NCBI RefSeq assembly: GCF_963678635.1
Contig: NC_087065.1
Location: forward strand, 29,097,254 to 29,161,253
DNA: 64,000 nt
Source: Symsagittifera roscoffensis
Taxonomy: Eukaryota > Xenacoelomorpha > Acoela > Convolutidae
Reading direction: 5' to 3'
Part shown: positions 25,901 through 40,900 of the stretch, in pieces
Layout of the letters: every line of letters begins with the position of its first letter
How positions within the stretch are numbered: the first letter of the stretch is position 1
Notes under the pieces: generated by a model
The model's database searches: none
What the model was told of the DNA's origin: nothing
What the model saw: only the letters and a program-made list of their open reading frames with translations
Program-made: the position numbers and the translations under genes

Positions 25901-28900
25901 TTACGAAAACAGTGGAGTCAAATTTGCAAAAAAAAAAATCTGGAAATTTTGTTGACATTTTTTGACATATTGTAACAATACGTCAAACCATCAACTTGAA
26001 ACGATTTCAAATAAAATTGCTCAAACCTAGAACTCACCAACTAAAAAAAATTTAAAAAAATTCCATGCGTTTTAAGAACAAAAAAACCAGAAAACTTGCA
26101 TCCAAAAAACAAGCTGATAATAAAAAGCAAATAAATTTTAGACAAAAAATTTCAAAAAACCTTTTCAACTGCCAGAGAATTTTGCCGCCCATAAAAACCA
26201 GCAAACCAAAAATTGTATTTACCTTCATGAAAAACGTACTTAAAACATCTGCCAAAAGTTCAAAAGTTTGTTTACGAAATTATAATCCCGGCAAGTAAGC
26301 CGACAAAAAGTAAGTCAAAATCAACAAAGCCGACAAAAAATCAGTTTATACCTAAAAAATTTTCAGCTGTGAAGCAACCATTACTTCAGTAGTCCTGTAG
26401 ATCTAAGCCAGCTGTTCAACTACAGCTTTTGGTCATGCAACTTGGGTAGAAATTGAAATGCAGTTGTTCAAGTTTCAGTCATCCTGTGAACAAAGTTTTT
26501 TACGGGAAAACGTGTAATACCTCAATTGCAATACCCTTGCTTAGTGCAAGGGTAATAGGAGGACATCAGAGAAAATATTTATTGGTTTTAAAAAAATTCT
26601 AGAAAAGCCTTGAAAATTACAAAATAAATATCTACCAAAAAAGTTGAGGAAACGCTAGTGTTATTGCTCATACACTTCAAAAGAATTTTTCAGAGCTGAA
26701 AAACAAAATTGCAATTCCTGAATTGGAATTTTTCTGATATTTTTTGAATCTAAAAAAGTTACAAACTGATTTCTTTGATAGACAATTTTTGAATAGTTTC
26801 TGTAAGTCTTTTGAACTTGATTTGGTACGCAAAAGTTTTAAGGGCACAATAACCAAATGCTGAAATTTCAAAGTTTTTCAGTTGAACTTTTTCAGGCATG
26901 CTCTTCAAAAAATGAAAATTAGATTTATTTTAAGCGTTTAAAACAGTTTTTTTTCTTTTTCGTTCCCACACCACAAAATGCACACCGCAAAATCAATCCA
27001 AATTCAATTGAATCAGGCTAATTAGTCTTAATAATTTCATACACCGTTCTTAAAATTCAGCTTAAAATTCATAGTTTGTCAATATTAGAATATTCAAAAA
27101 CTATTAAAAACCAGTTTTTGGAATGTCAGAACATTCAAAGATTTGTCCTGATACGAACAGTCTTGTTATAATATCCCGCTCCACAAAATCGTTTCCAAAT
27201 TGTACTGAGGCAGCTAACTGGTTTTTTACTCTATACACGACTCAAATTGCAACTCATAGTTTTTGATATTATCAGCCTAAAATTCATAGTTTAATCAGTA
27301 TTTAATTTACCAAATGATCCGAAGCCAATTAAAGGGCAGTCGGAAAAATTAGGGCTTTGCCCTGATTTGAACAGTCTTGTTATAGTTTTATGAGACTTCA
27401 AAGTATTTTCAAAAATTGGTAGTTTAAATCAAGGGTTTTAAAGAAAGAAACAATAAAACACTTAGGTTGATTTGATTTTGTTAATTTGAATAGGATCGTT
27501 AAGTTTTTTTTCAAGATTGAAAGGTTTAATTGCAAAAGTGCTTGAAAATTGGAAGCCATTTGCAAAAAAAAATTGAAGCAGGCTTGTCAATGTATGCAAC
27601 AATTAAACAACTAAAATTGATTTTGATAGATTGAATTGGTGTCCCAAGAATGAAGCAAGCTAATCAAATAGTGAAAATATGAAACTGTGCTTAATAATCT
27701 AAAAGCTGGATATTAATTGCATAAAACAGTAATTTCTAGCATGCTATGTTTTATAATGTTAGCATGAGTTGGTTCGCAAAGGATAAAGTTATGAAGCAGG
27801 CGAAACAAAGGATGCAATTATGAAGTTTTTAATAAAAAAATTAACAGCTGGAAACAATTCGCAAAAACCTAGAGAATTAATATCTGGAAAAAATTGTTTC
27901 CCTGGAAAAACACTGGAAAAAATTGCTTGCTAAAACTGAGTAGCAAAAAATTCGAATTTCAAACAAGATTTTCAACGGCTGAACATTGAAACTTTTCAAG
28001 TTGATTTTGATATCATGATATGTTTAAGTAAAAATGAAACTTTTGTAAATCAAGCCATTCCATGCCATTCATGCTGCTTCTAAGAACTTAAAATGTTTAG
28101 CAGAACGGTAGAAATTGTAAAAAAAAATAAATTGAAGCTTTTTTCTGTTAGTTTTTTTTGTGGTTTAAATCACATCGTCAAATCTAGCGTCAAATTAACA
28201 TTAAAACTTGAGAAATCAACAATTTACCATCAATGCTATAGAGTCTGAATAGGTTTCAGTGATAGCGGATAGCTCAAATTTAAAAATCGTAACAAGTCGG
28301 AACTCTACATTTTTTTCGAAAGTCGGAACAATAATTCACATGCTGTATTTGTGACATCTGGACTCAAATAAAAATCAGTTGAATCCTGTCTTCTTTTACC
28401 TACAAGACAGGACTCAACTGCTTCTCAATTGAAACTTCTACCTGAACTTAGGCAGCGTATCACATCAGAGCAGAAGGCGGAACGGTAAATGAGCCAATAG
28501 TTCATTAAATATCTCAAATTCAAAAATCTTAAAGTTTGGAATTCTACAAAATTTCAACCGTTTTGTGACAAGTGAATGTAAAAAATCCAGTTAAACTGAT
28601 AGTAATGAAATTCTGACAGAAATATTAATTGATCTGAAAAGTCTGCGCTATATTTGCGTTGAGCTTTTTTAGTGTCGTGAAACACTGGACCAAGTTTTTT
28701 TTTTGCTCGCAATGGTGTATCAGAATACCCGGTACTATTTTCTCGCTGAGGGTTGATTTTGTAACTTTTTGTTTTCAATTTCCGAATTTGCTGAATTTTA
28801 GCAGGTTCTGTAGCATGAACAAGACCACTCGTATCAGGGTGGAGCGCCGAATATTTTGATGCTCTTAAATTTTTTATACTAACATTCATAAGGTCAGATA

Positions 28901-31900
28901 TAAGAAAGTTTCAATTTTTTACTTGATTTTGCGACGCTTGCAAGGAATATCAAGTATGAGGGTAAATAAAGTTTTTGTTTCTAAATTCACCTTTAAGCGA
29001 GAATTATTGGGCTCTGTTCAAACTCCGCGCGTTAACTCGTTAAGCATTAGCAACAAGTGGATTAAGGCTGGCTAAAATTAGCTCAGAATTTTCAATTTAG
29101 CAAATTAGCAAAAACTGATTAATTTTTCGTTGCGAAAACGTTTTTTTTTTCAGCGTCAGTCGACTCTTAATCCTGGTGTGAGCCTGCGTTCACATCAAAT
29201 ACAAACTTATATATACCGAATTGTAGCTTTTTCGGATAAAATAAATTTTTGATGAAATTGGTCTGGTCAGAAGTTGATTGATCTATCATTGAGAGGTTGC
29301 TTGAGTTTTTCAAAAATATATATTCAATTTTAAGTCTTCCAAAACTTTAATGACAAAAATACAGAATAACGGAAATTGGATTTTGATTCGATATGATGTT
29401 TTTTGAGTTTTACAAAAAACTTCAAATTGTTTAAATTAGATGTTTTTGTTAGATTTTTCAAGCAAACTTTTGAACACAATTTATGCACTGAAAAATCAAT
29501 AAAAAAACCTGGATTGCGAGAATTTTGATTCTTGAACCAAAAAAAAAACAGGTCCAAAAGTCAAATGTCAAACTGAAAAAACTAAACAGAAAAAGAAAAA
29601 AATAATTAACCTTTTATTTAAAAATTAAAAATTCTGTCTGGAAAGCAATACAATAGCTAAAGAATTTCTATTTATCTTTAGTTTGATCGATATGGCAGTT
29701 AAATAATTGAACACTCCTACACTATCTGAATTTCAAATCGATCATATTTTCTTGAACCGATCAGATTTGAACATTTTTAGTACCAAAATAGGTTTTTGAA
29801 AATTGAAATTGACAATTCAAAATTATGAGCTAAAGTTGAAATTCATTTTGCCTTGGTTTTCACTAAGTTTTTAAAAGTGGCTGAAAACCTCTAAACACTG
29901 CTAGCAATGCATTAGAACTGAAAACTGTTAGCTTTCGAATTGTTGGTAGTAAACATGCGAGGTTTGAGATTAAATTTATGGTTAAACGAGGACTGGAGCT
30001 AGCTTAACCAATCAACAAAATTAGATAAGACACAGCTAAAAACTATTTTCATTATTCTTATCTACTAGCCAGAATGGTCAACCTCAGCCTCATACATGCC
30101 AAAAATACCCGTACCTGATTTTTTGTTGCTAAGCTTGACAATTTTCCTCAGTTTTTAGCTTTTTTAAAGTAAGTTCAAAAGTAGATTGAAAGCTTTGAAA
30201 GTGTGTATTGGATGACAAAAAACTATTTGATGCATCAAATGAAGTAATTAGATCGATTGTAAAGGTCTGATGGGGATGATCAATTTAAAATAGTTTTGAA
30301 AAAAGCTGCTCAAGATATGAATCGCGGCAAAAATTAACAAGACTGCCCGTATCAGGTCGAAGCCCTGAATGTTCAGACTGCCTTTTAAGGTCTACGGAGC
30401 AGCAATGACATGAAAAAATTGAATGTAATAAAATAAAATGATTTTTTTTTGTTTGATATTTTTGTGAAAATCATCCCCCTCGCGGCATATACAAAACAAA
30501 ATGATAGATTTCGCTTCTAGTAACAAATCAATTATGGCAAACAAGATTCTTTCAACCAATTTGGAACAATTTCTAAGACGGATTAAATCTCAGCTTACGC
30601 ATTAATAGCGCGAAATATATCGCGCTTTAATTGTCTCAAATTGGTCAAAATAGCTAGCTTTTGAACACTTATAACTTTACAAAAAACATTCACATGCAAG
30701 ATATCTTTTCAAACTTAAGCTCAGGACAACAATACTTTTTAAATTATTTTAAAAAAATCCGTGAAAATGGCTAGTTAAAAAGTCGAAATTTGTCTGAAGA
30801 AAAAATTGAAAGTCGGAATAATAAATAGAAATCCAAATGTTAACAGGACTGCTCAGGACAAAGCCTTTTAAGTTATATGGTCCAGTATTCGCTTAAAAAC
30901 TTGATAATTTGATAACGTTTCAAAAATTAATAGATTTTAAAAAATTTTAGATTTTTTTTAAATTATACCCACACGCCATATAAAACTGAAAACGATAGAT
31001 TACGCTCCTGGCAACATCTTCTTCTTCGAACAATTTGCAACGATTTCTAAATCTGATTAAATCACCGCCAACGCGCCAAATATGTAGCGCATTAAAATTT
31101 AGCGCCAATTTAGAATTAACATCTAGCGCCACAAGCGCGATATATTAAGCGCGTTATCCCAAATTGCCCGTATCGGCAATCTTTAAACTCCCATAATTTT
31201 ACTAAGTTTAAATTTACGTCACAACTTATTTGTTTTTGTTCCGACTTTCGATACGAAAGTAACGGAATATTTGTGCTCGGGGTGGTTTTTTTTTTCAGAC
31301 AAATTTCGACTTTTTAACTAGCCATTTTGACAAAGCTTTTTATATCATTCGAAAGCTATTGTTGTCCTGAGCTCAAATTTGAAAAGATATTTTACCTGTG
31401 ATTATTATTCGTAAAGTTATGGGGGTTTAAAATTTGCCATTTTGGCCGATTTGGGACAATTAGCGCGCGATATGTTTCGCGCTATTAACGCGTAAGCGGA
31501 GAGTTAATCCGTCTTAAAATTGTTCCAAATTGGTTGAAAGAAGCTTATTTGCCATAATTGATTTGTTACAAGTAGCGAAATCTATCCTTTTGTACTTTAT
31601 ATGGCGTGTGGGGGGATGATTTTCATAAAAATTTCAAATTTTAGAAAAAAAAATCATTTTATTTTATCACATTTAATTTTTTGATGTTATTACTGCTCCA
31701 TAAAACATTAAAAGGCAGTCAGAACATTCAGGGCTTTGCCCTGATACGAGCAGTCTTGTTATTTTTTAATAACAGTGAGAGGAGAATGAATTGATAAACG
31801 AGCCGTTTAAATCAGTTAAGAACATCGAAAAGCTACATAGATGGAGGTATAAAATCCTGAAAAGATGCTCATTTCATTAGACAAAAATTTAAAGGAAATT

Positions 31901-34900
31901 TATCATAACGATCAAAAACAAAATTTATGCTTAAAAAGAAACAAGACTGCTCGTATCAAGGCAAAGCCCTGAATGTTCCGACTGCCTTTTAAGGTTTATG
32001 GAGCAGCAGTAAAAGCATAAAAAAATGAAATGAAATAAAATAAAATGAAAATTTTTTCTAAAATTTGAAATTTTTTGCGAAAATCATCCCCCCACACGCC
32101 ATATAAAGTACAAAAAGAGAGATTTCGTTCCTTATAACAAATCAATTATGGCAAATAAGCTTCGTTCAACCAATTTGGAACGATTTATAAGACAGATTAA
32201 ATCTCCGCTTACGCGTTAATAGCGCGAATTATTCCGTCAAAAATGGCTAGTTTAAAAGTCGAAATTTGTCTGAAGAAAAAAAAACCCACCCCGAGCACAA
32301 ATATTCCGTTACTTTCGTATCGAAAGTCGGAACAAAAATCGAAACCTCATTAGTACGATCCCTCAAAAATTAGAATAAATTAGGGGATCAAAGTTTCAGT
32401 CGAGAATTGGAAGGCTGGGGTAGTCTTATAGCATTTGCGCACAAGTTGCAGATTTTTTGATTTTTTCCTACTTCCCTTTTTGTATATTTCAAAAAAATTG
32501 CAATTTATTCACACCTAGAAAGATTTGCAGGGTCATAATTTCAGGTTTGTCAAAATATTCAAGTCAAGTTCTATCATTGAAGGCATAAAAACTTGGACAA
32601 CTCATTTTCAGAAGGATAATTTTGGTTTGCTCAAGCAAAACAAACACTTTTCGCCCATTTTAGTTTTAGCTCAGTAGTCACGTGCGTCATGCCAAAGGAG
32701 TTCATGGAGTTGTGGTGTTGGTTTTGTTGTGATAATAGTCTGGTGTTTGAATGTGGTGGCGTTGTGTTTCAGGGGACGTTGACTTGGGGACAGTGTTACC
32801 AGCCTCCAACAGCCAACCCCCCTTGAGGAGTACAGAAAGTGTCAGGGAGAACTCATTCGTGTCCACTGGTGGGTACTCTTCATACATACTTCAATTTTCA
32901 CCTTTTATAACTTTATATGGTTAATGTTTCTAACCAACTATACTGTTTCTACTGTATTGTTAGTAATTGCGTAGTTTGTTTTGGTATTTTGTTGTCAGTG
33001 TTTTGGGTAATCAACACTTAAATTACATTTTCAATTTATTTGGTCAAAACTGGTTGCGTAGATTTCATTTATAACCAATTAAAAAATCGAGGCAAGAATT
33101 ATCAATGAGAAATTTTTTCTTTCCGTGAAAGTAACTAACGCCTGAAATACATTAAAAGATCCGAAAAGATTAGCACTATTAGAATTTGAAAAGGTTAATG
33201 CTATATCAAAAACCGAATAATTTTTGTGATAACATTCTTTGTTTTAGAAGCTTAAGCTATTGAAGATTCGTTTTCATACCTTACACTACGCTCATTTGCT
33301 TAATATAATGAAGAAAACCGTGTAAACTAAAACAAGAGCTAATTTTCGACATTAAATAGGATTATCATAAAAGAAAAAGATTCAGGGTTTTCAGACTTTA
33401 CTGCGTTTTTCAATCAGTTAGTCGTAATGGCAACCACAGACAGACTAATCTGATTTTTATGACACCTGCAGTGCTCTACGAATACCTAAAAAGAGAAAAA
33501 CACAGTCAAAAATTAACACTGATAGTCGTTTGTTGTGCAGGTAGCACATAATGTTTGATCAAATTGATTTAGGAAAGTTTTTTAAAATTTTGAAGAAAAA
33601 AAATTGAAAAAAAAAAATCTTTGCTATTTTAGTTGTTTAAACTTTCTGCCAATCTTTTTAAAATTTCGTCAATCTTTTTTTTTAGGTCGACCATTTACAT
33701 TTTCCGAGCTCTCCCAAAACACTAAGAATTGGCTGAAAACGTTTTTTTAGGTCGACCATTTCGATTTATCGAGCTCTCCCAAACTAAGAAGTGGCTAAAA
33801 ACGGCTAAAGCTGATTTTAGCCACTTTTTGAAAAATTTTGACCAAAAAATTGCGTTTTTTCGGCGCGCGCTCCCCCCTCAAAATAAGTATATATTGGCGC
33901 CAAAGACGCCCGCCTTTAAAAAAATTTTTGAGGTCTGTCACCAAAAATGGATATCTCAAAAAAGTACAAATGGGGACCCTTTGGGTCGGCAGGGGTTCGA
34001 ATCCCTGAGGGCTATAGGGCTTCAATATGATCCCACATATGCTACATGATCATCCCACGGGCTTTCCTTGAGGTAGTCAAATTTGGCAGGAATAAAGTTA
34101 AACAAAGATAGCCGGCTGGTGTACAAATAGCACAATGAAACGACTTTTGAGACAACAAGACAACTGGTCGAAAGCGACAATTCGCACTTTTTTAAGACGC
34201 TATAATGCGCTATTTTCCGAAAAAGCAACAACTCCCACCAATTGCTTGCCAGAACCGAGACACAAACTGTTTAAGAAAACGACTGCGCGCCAACGCGCGC
34301 GTGGAGCGTCCACCGCGAGGCCACTGGGGGAAATTTCAGCTACTAATAGTCACTTGGTGCAAATTACCGCTTTTTCTTAATATATCCGAAAAATTGTTGT
34401 CGCTTTTGACGAATTGTCGCCTCGAGACCCTTACCACTCAAAAGATCAAAAAAAAATTCGTTCAAATCCGACCATAAGTTGCCTAATCATCCGGTTGCTG
34501 GCCACATTCTAGGCCGGACATATTTCAGATGGCAACTTTTTAACGTGAAAATCATTTCTTTTTACCGAAATTTGGAGTGGTAAAATCATTCTTCACTCTT
34601 TTTTGGACGACGCATGAAAGGCAAAGTGATTTTCAAAAAGAGTCCTTAGTTTAAAAGAAATAGTTCAAGTTTAAGAGAAATATTTCAAACTTCGAGAACA
34701 CTTTGCAAGAAAGACTTTTTATATCTGAAATTTATAGCTAGCACACTATTAAGGTGTCCGGTTGTAATGATTGGGAATTTTAGGAATTATGGCTCGATAT
34801 AACTCAGTATATTAATATGGCAAACATTTGGTTACAAGTATTAGAGCAATAGGTAAAGAAGCAAGGAACTTTTTATTTTTCCAATTTATTCACTGCATGT

Positions 34901-37900
34901 GCTTGTGTTATGTCTGATATATCGAAGATTTGTCAGCTCAGTGAAACTCGGTGGAGTGTTTCGAGATAATCCTAGAGAGACTGAGTGACAATATAGCGTG
35001 TATGCTGTTTTATGACTACTGTCGTCAGGCTAGGCCGCTCAGGTAGTAAATTCGAGATAAAATTAGGAAGAACTGAAAGGGTTTCGAAGTCGTGTCAGAC
35101 CACACGTAGGGGAATCATGGGGAGCGGAAGCTAACTAAACAAGAGATCAGCTGCACCTAAACCAAGACTCCTTCTAAGACACAGGTAGTGTGACTTGATT
35201 CGGGAGCACACGGGTAAATTACTTTCTCTATTGCCAGTCGGTCTGGGGTTTGTCAATTTTGTCAATGAAACAGGAAACACAGACACGCATACCTGAGCTG
35301 AGAATGGGTTTGGGAGCCAAAATAACTTTTACAGAGTAGATACTTTTCTTAATCCCACTGTTTCATTTCAAATTCGCTCTGTTGTATATCTAGTGGCCAA
35401 GCCAAAACAGAAGGCAATAATTGGTGTCCTCTCGCAAAAACAATTACCACTTCTGTGTCAATTTCTCAACATAAGACAGAAACCACCGTTTGAGCTCTCC
35501 CTTTCGACTTAAATACTTTTGAGGTTTAACTTGTTAACTTTGGCTATTTCTTACTAGATATAACCAAACACTACCTTTTAGTTGAGGGTGAATCGGACGT
35601 GCGACTTAGTGCGACTAGCGTAGGGTCCATCTACAAAGCACATCTTCAAAAAAAGGCCTTGCGTGAATCAGAAGAACCCGCAGCGAGCGAGAAACCATCA
35701 TCAGAACCTTCCAGATCGTTTTTGGACCCCAATTCAACCAAAACTGTTTCTGAGGCGAAGACAAAAGAATTGGATTTAATAACTCAGAGCGACACCCACA
35801 GTTTCCAAAACAATCTTCTGAACCCACAGCTCTTTCAACAACAACAGTCGCAACAACGGCGATTACACCAAAATAGCTCCAGTACTTTACCAAAATTCTG
35901 TACTGTAGAAACCTCTTCTATTACAAACACAGTTTCGTCATTTACGCCAAACTTTAGTGGGAATAATAGTGTTTTTGACAGTGAGTCAATAACAAGTTCG
36001 CTAGCCGCAAACCCGTTTAACCAAAACGTGAACGAGCACTCGCCATTTGATGCTAGCAAGTTCCCATTACCTTCGCCGTCACAAACAGGCACGGAAACAG
36101 ATTTCACTGTGAACAACACGCCTTCGAGCATTTACACAAACGCCTCGGGGATTTTCCAAGACCCACAAAGTGATTACGCGAACTTCAATCAAAATGACTG
36201 TTCAAATCCTCTACATGTCGCTAATGATCTAAATCGCAGAAGTAATGTGAGTAATTCTGACAAAAGATACGCGTTCCAATTTGATGATTTTGACCTTGAT
36301 TTATTGGATAGCGAGGATTTTCTAGCTGATTTTAAGCCGGCTACCAGCGAATCGGCCACAAAATTTCCAATTACTAGTCTTTCTGAAAGTGGAACTCGAG
36401 TTACGTTCTTAGATCAGTACAAACCAGCCAAAAGTTTTTCCAACGACGCCTTACTAGACAGTTTTCCCCAAAAAGGAAGAGTAGAAAACTCTTGGAGGTC
36501 TGACAACGAACTACTAACCGATTATGATGACCCTTCGAAACTCACAATTGGGACAGACTTGGTTCCTTTTAAGGAACGAAGGAACTCCGAAGATGCTTTA
36601 GAGAAAAACGATCCAATTGGTCAAAGGAGGGGTGCATCGTTTTCAACCACAGCCAGAAAACGTTCGGGGAAAAATTTCAGCAAATCACAAGATAACATTT
36701 TGGGCCCGAGTAGAGATAAGCAACTGAACGAACCGGTTCCTACATTACATAAATTTCCCTCGGAGCATTCGACGGAGGCGAGAACTCCCCACAGCGCAGC
36801 ATTTTCTTCATCTTTCAACAACAATTCGACGCTTTTTGAATTTCCACTGGAAATAGCTCCAACTAATAGTACTGAGAGCCAACCGGCAGAACTGAGCCCG
36901 GCTCCTAAATTTCCTCTACAAATTAATTTCAATCAAATTCTAGGGTTGGAACAGAAAGACTTGTTCGAAGACCACGATTACTCAGTTCCGAAGAAAGAAT
37001 TAGAAAAGACTGTTAAAATCCAAACCGTTGACTCAAATTCCACGCAAGAAGAAAAACAAAAAGGTTCGCAAATGTCACATATGAGAAGTTTCAGCGGCTC
37101 TTTCACTTCAACTCAATACCCGGCTCAGTCTCAGCAGCAAAGCCAGTTCAACTACTCGGCGTGGGGCATGCAGACCCCGTACGACAACCCAAACAAAGTC
37201 CAGAGTCCACAAACCCCCGGATTCCCTAACAGTTTCAGTACACAAAAACAAAGTTCACAGAGTTCCTATGGTAAAGCGGGAATCAACCAAGGACCGATTC
37301 CGTTCCGAGCAAACCAGAGACCAGCGCTTCCTGGATCTACCGATTTTCCATCATTTAATTATGGAAGAAACCGAAACAGATTTCAGTTTAGTCCTATTGA
37401 ATCCCAACCACCTGCTTATGGAAATGGAGAACATTTATTCACGTCTCCACCTTATGTGAAAAACAAACCCACGCCTGTATGGTCAACAAGTTCTCAAGAA
37501 CCACAAAACATTTCGGGTAGCTTTAAATCACAGCAGACAAATTCGACACTTTTGCAGACATTCAGTCCTCCTGCGACTGTCGTGTCAAAAATTACAGAAG
37601 ACCGAACCAACGAAGCCAATGACAGATCGCATATAACAACTTTTCATCGAAGCACTAGCTCATTTGGAGAAAACTCGTCAACTCAGGGACAAACTAACAA
37701 TGCCAGTGCTTTTGTAAATAGAAGTAGCCTTGGCAGCGCAACGGCTAGTCCCAACCAAGGAACTTTCCAACCCAATGGTCCCACCAACCCTGGTTACAAC
37801 TTCCAAACATTCGAGTCGACAAATGACTCAAAAAAGTTGCAACTACGAGAGCCGGAGAAAACCGATGCTGCTCCGGAACAAGCATCGAGTTTGTTTGATA

Positions 37901-40900
37901 GGATGGAAACTGATTTCGCAAAAACTAACGGTATGGATAGAATTTTGATAAAAAAAGAGAAAACTGAACTGATAAAACAAAATGGGACCTCACAAAACAT
38001 TTCACAGACACAAAAAACTGAAAAACCTGCGCACCAAAATTTTGAGCTGAAAAACCATGCTACTGTTGATGGAGGAAAAAAGAAAGCAGAAGAGTTGAAA
38101 GCAGACATCAAACATCATTTTCTAGACGCGGCGCCCTCTACCGACCAACTGAATAGAGTTGACAAGGGGCCACTGACAGAAGATGAGAAGAAAAAGGTGC
38201 AGATGTACGCAACACTACGCAAGTACAAACAGAGATCCCAGAGTTTCTCTACAAGTGTGCCAAACATCAGCAAGCACATATCCAGCGAGAGGCTAAACTG
38301 GAAATCGACCGATAATTTATCCGGAAAGGGGAGCGAGTCCGGACTTAAAGATACTTTGGATACTCTGAGGTCTTCTATGAAGAACCTTTTGCAAGATGGA
38401 GCGGAGTCCGGTCTTCAGACAAAAAATAGCGCGACCCCTCCAATCGATTCTGGTGTCCGAAACAATGGTCAAAAATCTTCAACTTTAATTTCAACTAAAC
38501 GGGATCCTGTGTTAATTGATCACGGATTACGAGCTCAAGGAAGAACAAGAGCTCAATCTGAATCTGCCAAGAAGTCAACTGAAACCTTCTCTCAACTCGC
38601 TCCCGAATTCAACTTACTGTCATCTCATCAAAGCTCAGACATGCGCAATGTCGAGGAGTGGATAGACCGGAACTCCATGAGCGAATTGTCTCAAGCAGGA
38701 ATTTCGAAGAAATCAGCTGCGTTCGAAGAGGTCGAAGAAGCTGAGATCAAACGAGAAAACCAGAAACAACCTCAGAGAAGCGCGACATTCTCGGCCGCGA
38801 CTAGCAGTTCAAATTATCCGCTGCCACATAAGGCAGTTACAGGTAACTTTGCCATGGGAAACCAGCACAATTTTGGTAACCGACAAGACGTGCTTACCTC
38901 GGAACGACCTCTATCACCTCAGAGCACAAACTCCTTGATGTCTGACTTTTCTCGGCCATCCGATCGAATGAGCAGCCTCAGGCGACAGCCAGAGCCTAAT
39001 CATCAACAAGAAACGAATATAGAAGTTTTCAGAGAACAAGAATTGACATCGGATAACTTCCTGGGTAATAGATCCCTACATAAGAGCAGAATTACTGAAG
39101 CTTTTAGGAATCCGTTTGGAGAATTGACTGGGCACGGACACTCCACTACAAAGTCTCTCTATTCAAGTCCCCCGAGCGAACGTGCGGAGAAATCCCAGTT
39201 TCAAAGGTCGCATTTCAACCAAGGCTTGAGTACACAGCCGAGAGAATTTTCTCCAAAAAGTCACTCTTCTAGTCAAGATTTAAATCAGCTTTTCAACTCA
39301 AGGACTCCTCTCAGCAGTCTTAATGTCGGCCTAGCTTCAATGAATTCAGCTGCAAGTGACTTTGCACCTCAACGAGAGTCTTCGGTAAGATCTCCAGATG
39401 GAGCATTGGATCAAAGAGCCAATAACTTTGGCCCACCTCGTCACTACGGGAGCCTCCATCGAGGAGCTACTCTACAAAACACCAGACTGTCTCGAGCGCC
39501 CCAGCAGGGCCTGACTGCAGACAGGTCAAAAAGTATGTGATCAATTACAAGTCGTTACTTCTAATGTTCGCTGTTAGATGGCAACGTTACTGATGAGCTG
39601 TTAATGTTCTGCGTATATTTGCAGTTTTTTATTTCAGGTTTCAGCAGTAGCAGACAAAATGGGTACCCGACAGCGCATACCGAAGTACTTCAATTTCATA
39701 ATAGCTTCCTTTTCATCATGACAACTATCTTCTAAAACATTGGTTAATATACTTTTTAGCAGAACAGCTCAGGAGTTGGACCTGGGACGAAAATGTTCAA
39801 CAGTTACAGTTCTCTGAAAAGAAGCAAGTCTGCGCAAGACAGAGCAGCCGATTCAGCCACATTGGCTCAGGGTAGGTAGTTCGTTTAATTTTTTATCAGT
39901 TTGAATATAACGACTCTCAAAAATTGGAATTAGGGTTATATAAAAAGTCGTTCACAAATTGTTCAGCGAACGAAACATACAGCAGAATGACAACTAAACT
40001 AACTCTCTTTCAGATACATTCGACGCACAGGTGGCCGAACTGGATAACATGTGTGCGGAGCTACAGAATGCTGTTTCCTCCATGTTCCTAGGTCAATCCA
40101 TATTTCCCATTATGAGTTTCACATCCGCTTCAAAATATACTTTGAGCTTAAAAGCAGTCTATGTGATCTTCTCCCTTTAGTAACAATATTTTGCAGATCC
40201 TCCCAGTCAAGTTGAAGACAAAAATATTCATGCTTCTCAACTGAATACTTTTCTGGATCAGCCACAATTGGGCCACCGAATGAATGGGGGAGGGGGTCGA
40301 CCGGCAAGTGGAGGACCACCTAACAGACCATCTCTTCTGACCAGTCAGAGTCTGTCTAGAGGTTCCTCAACTGGACCGCCGGTCGCATCCAGCGCCCACT
40401 ACAACCACCAACGCACTCTTAGTCCCCCTTCTGCGACCAGCAGACTCCGACCAGGACTGTCACACGTGAGTGGGATCTCAATTAAGTAAAAACATTGGGG
40501 CTCATGCTCTTCAGGGCCCCACAGTGTCGTAATATGTGTGTGAAGCTCGAACTTCTGACGAAGCGTTTCGCTTTCGACCACACATTGCTGGGTTATATAA
40601 AGGCTTCTAAGTTATATATTATAATAACAGAACAGTTAACATCTGTTGCAGACAGATAATAATGGGACATCATTACTTTTCGCTCAATCACAAGGAAGCC
40701 AGGTCACCATATAAAAATGTTATAAGGTCCTCCCTGATGATTCTACTCAGTCTCAGCTGCAGTGGCAGTCCGACGACTACACGAGCAGGTTCAACAGTCT
40801 TAACAGAAATAGTGGTGGGGGGACAGAAACGACGGGACAGCAGGGGGGCACGAGGAACAGAAGCATGTCCCAGAACAACGACAAGCTTTCACTAGGCCAC

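Larger units (their letters stand above)
25059..32772 (+). other. TNS: Tensin intron 11 (7.7 kb), AT-rich with hairpin repeats
   Basis: No convincing exon is seen in the first 5 kb, which is AT-rich with poly-A runs. From 27100 on there are fragments and full copies of the hairpin-ended repeat: short ends near 27130, 27340 and 28810, and larger copies at 30332-30822, 30838-31215, 31235-31760 and 31939-32338. An additional small exon cannot be excluded, but the phase of exon 11 joins exon 12 directly. Confidence 0.7.

Noticed and set aside
35615-38111. Minus-strand open frames of 90-105 residues within the large tensin exon
   Set aside because: Antisense shadows of exon 13, whose plus-strand frame is continuous for 1,316 codons.
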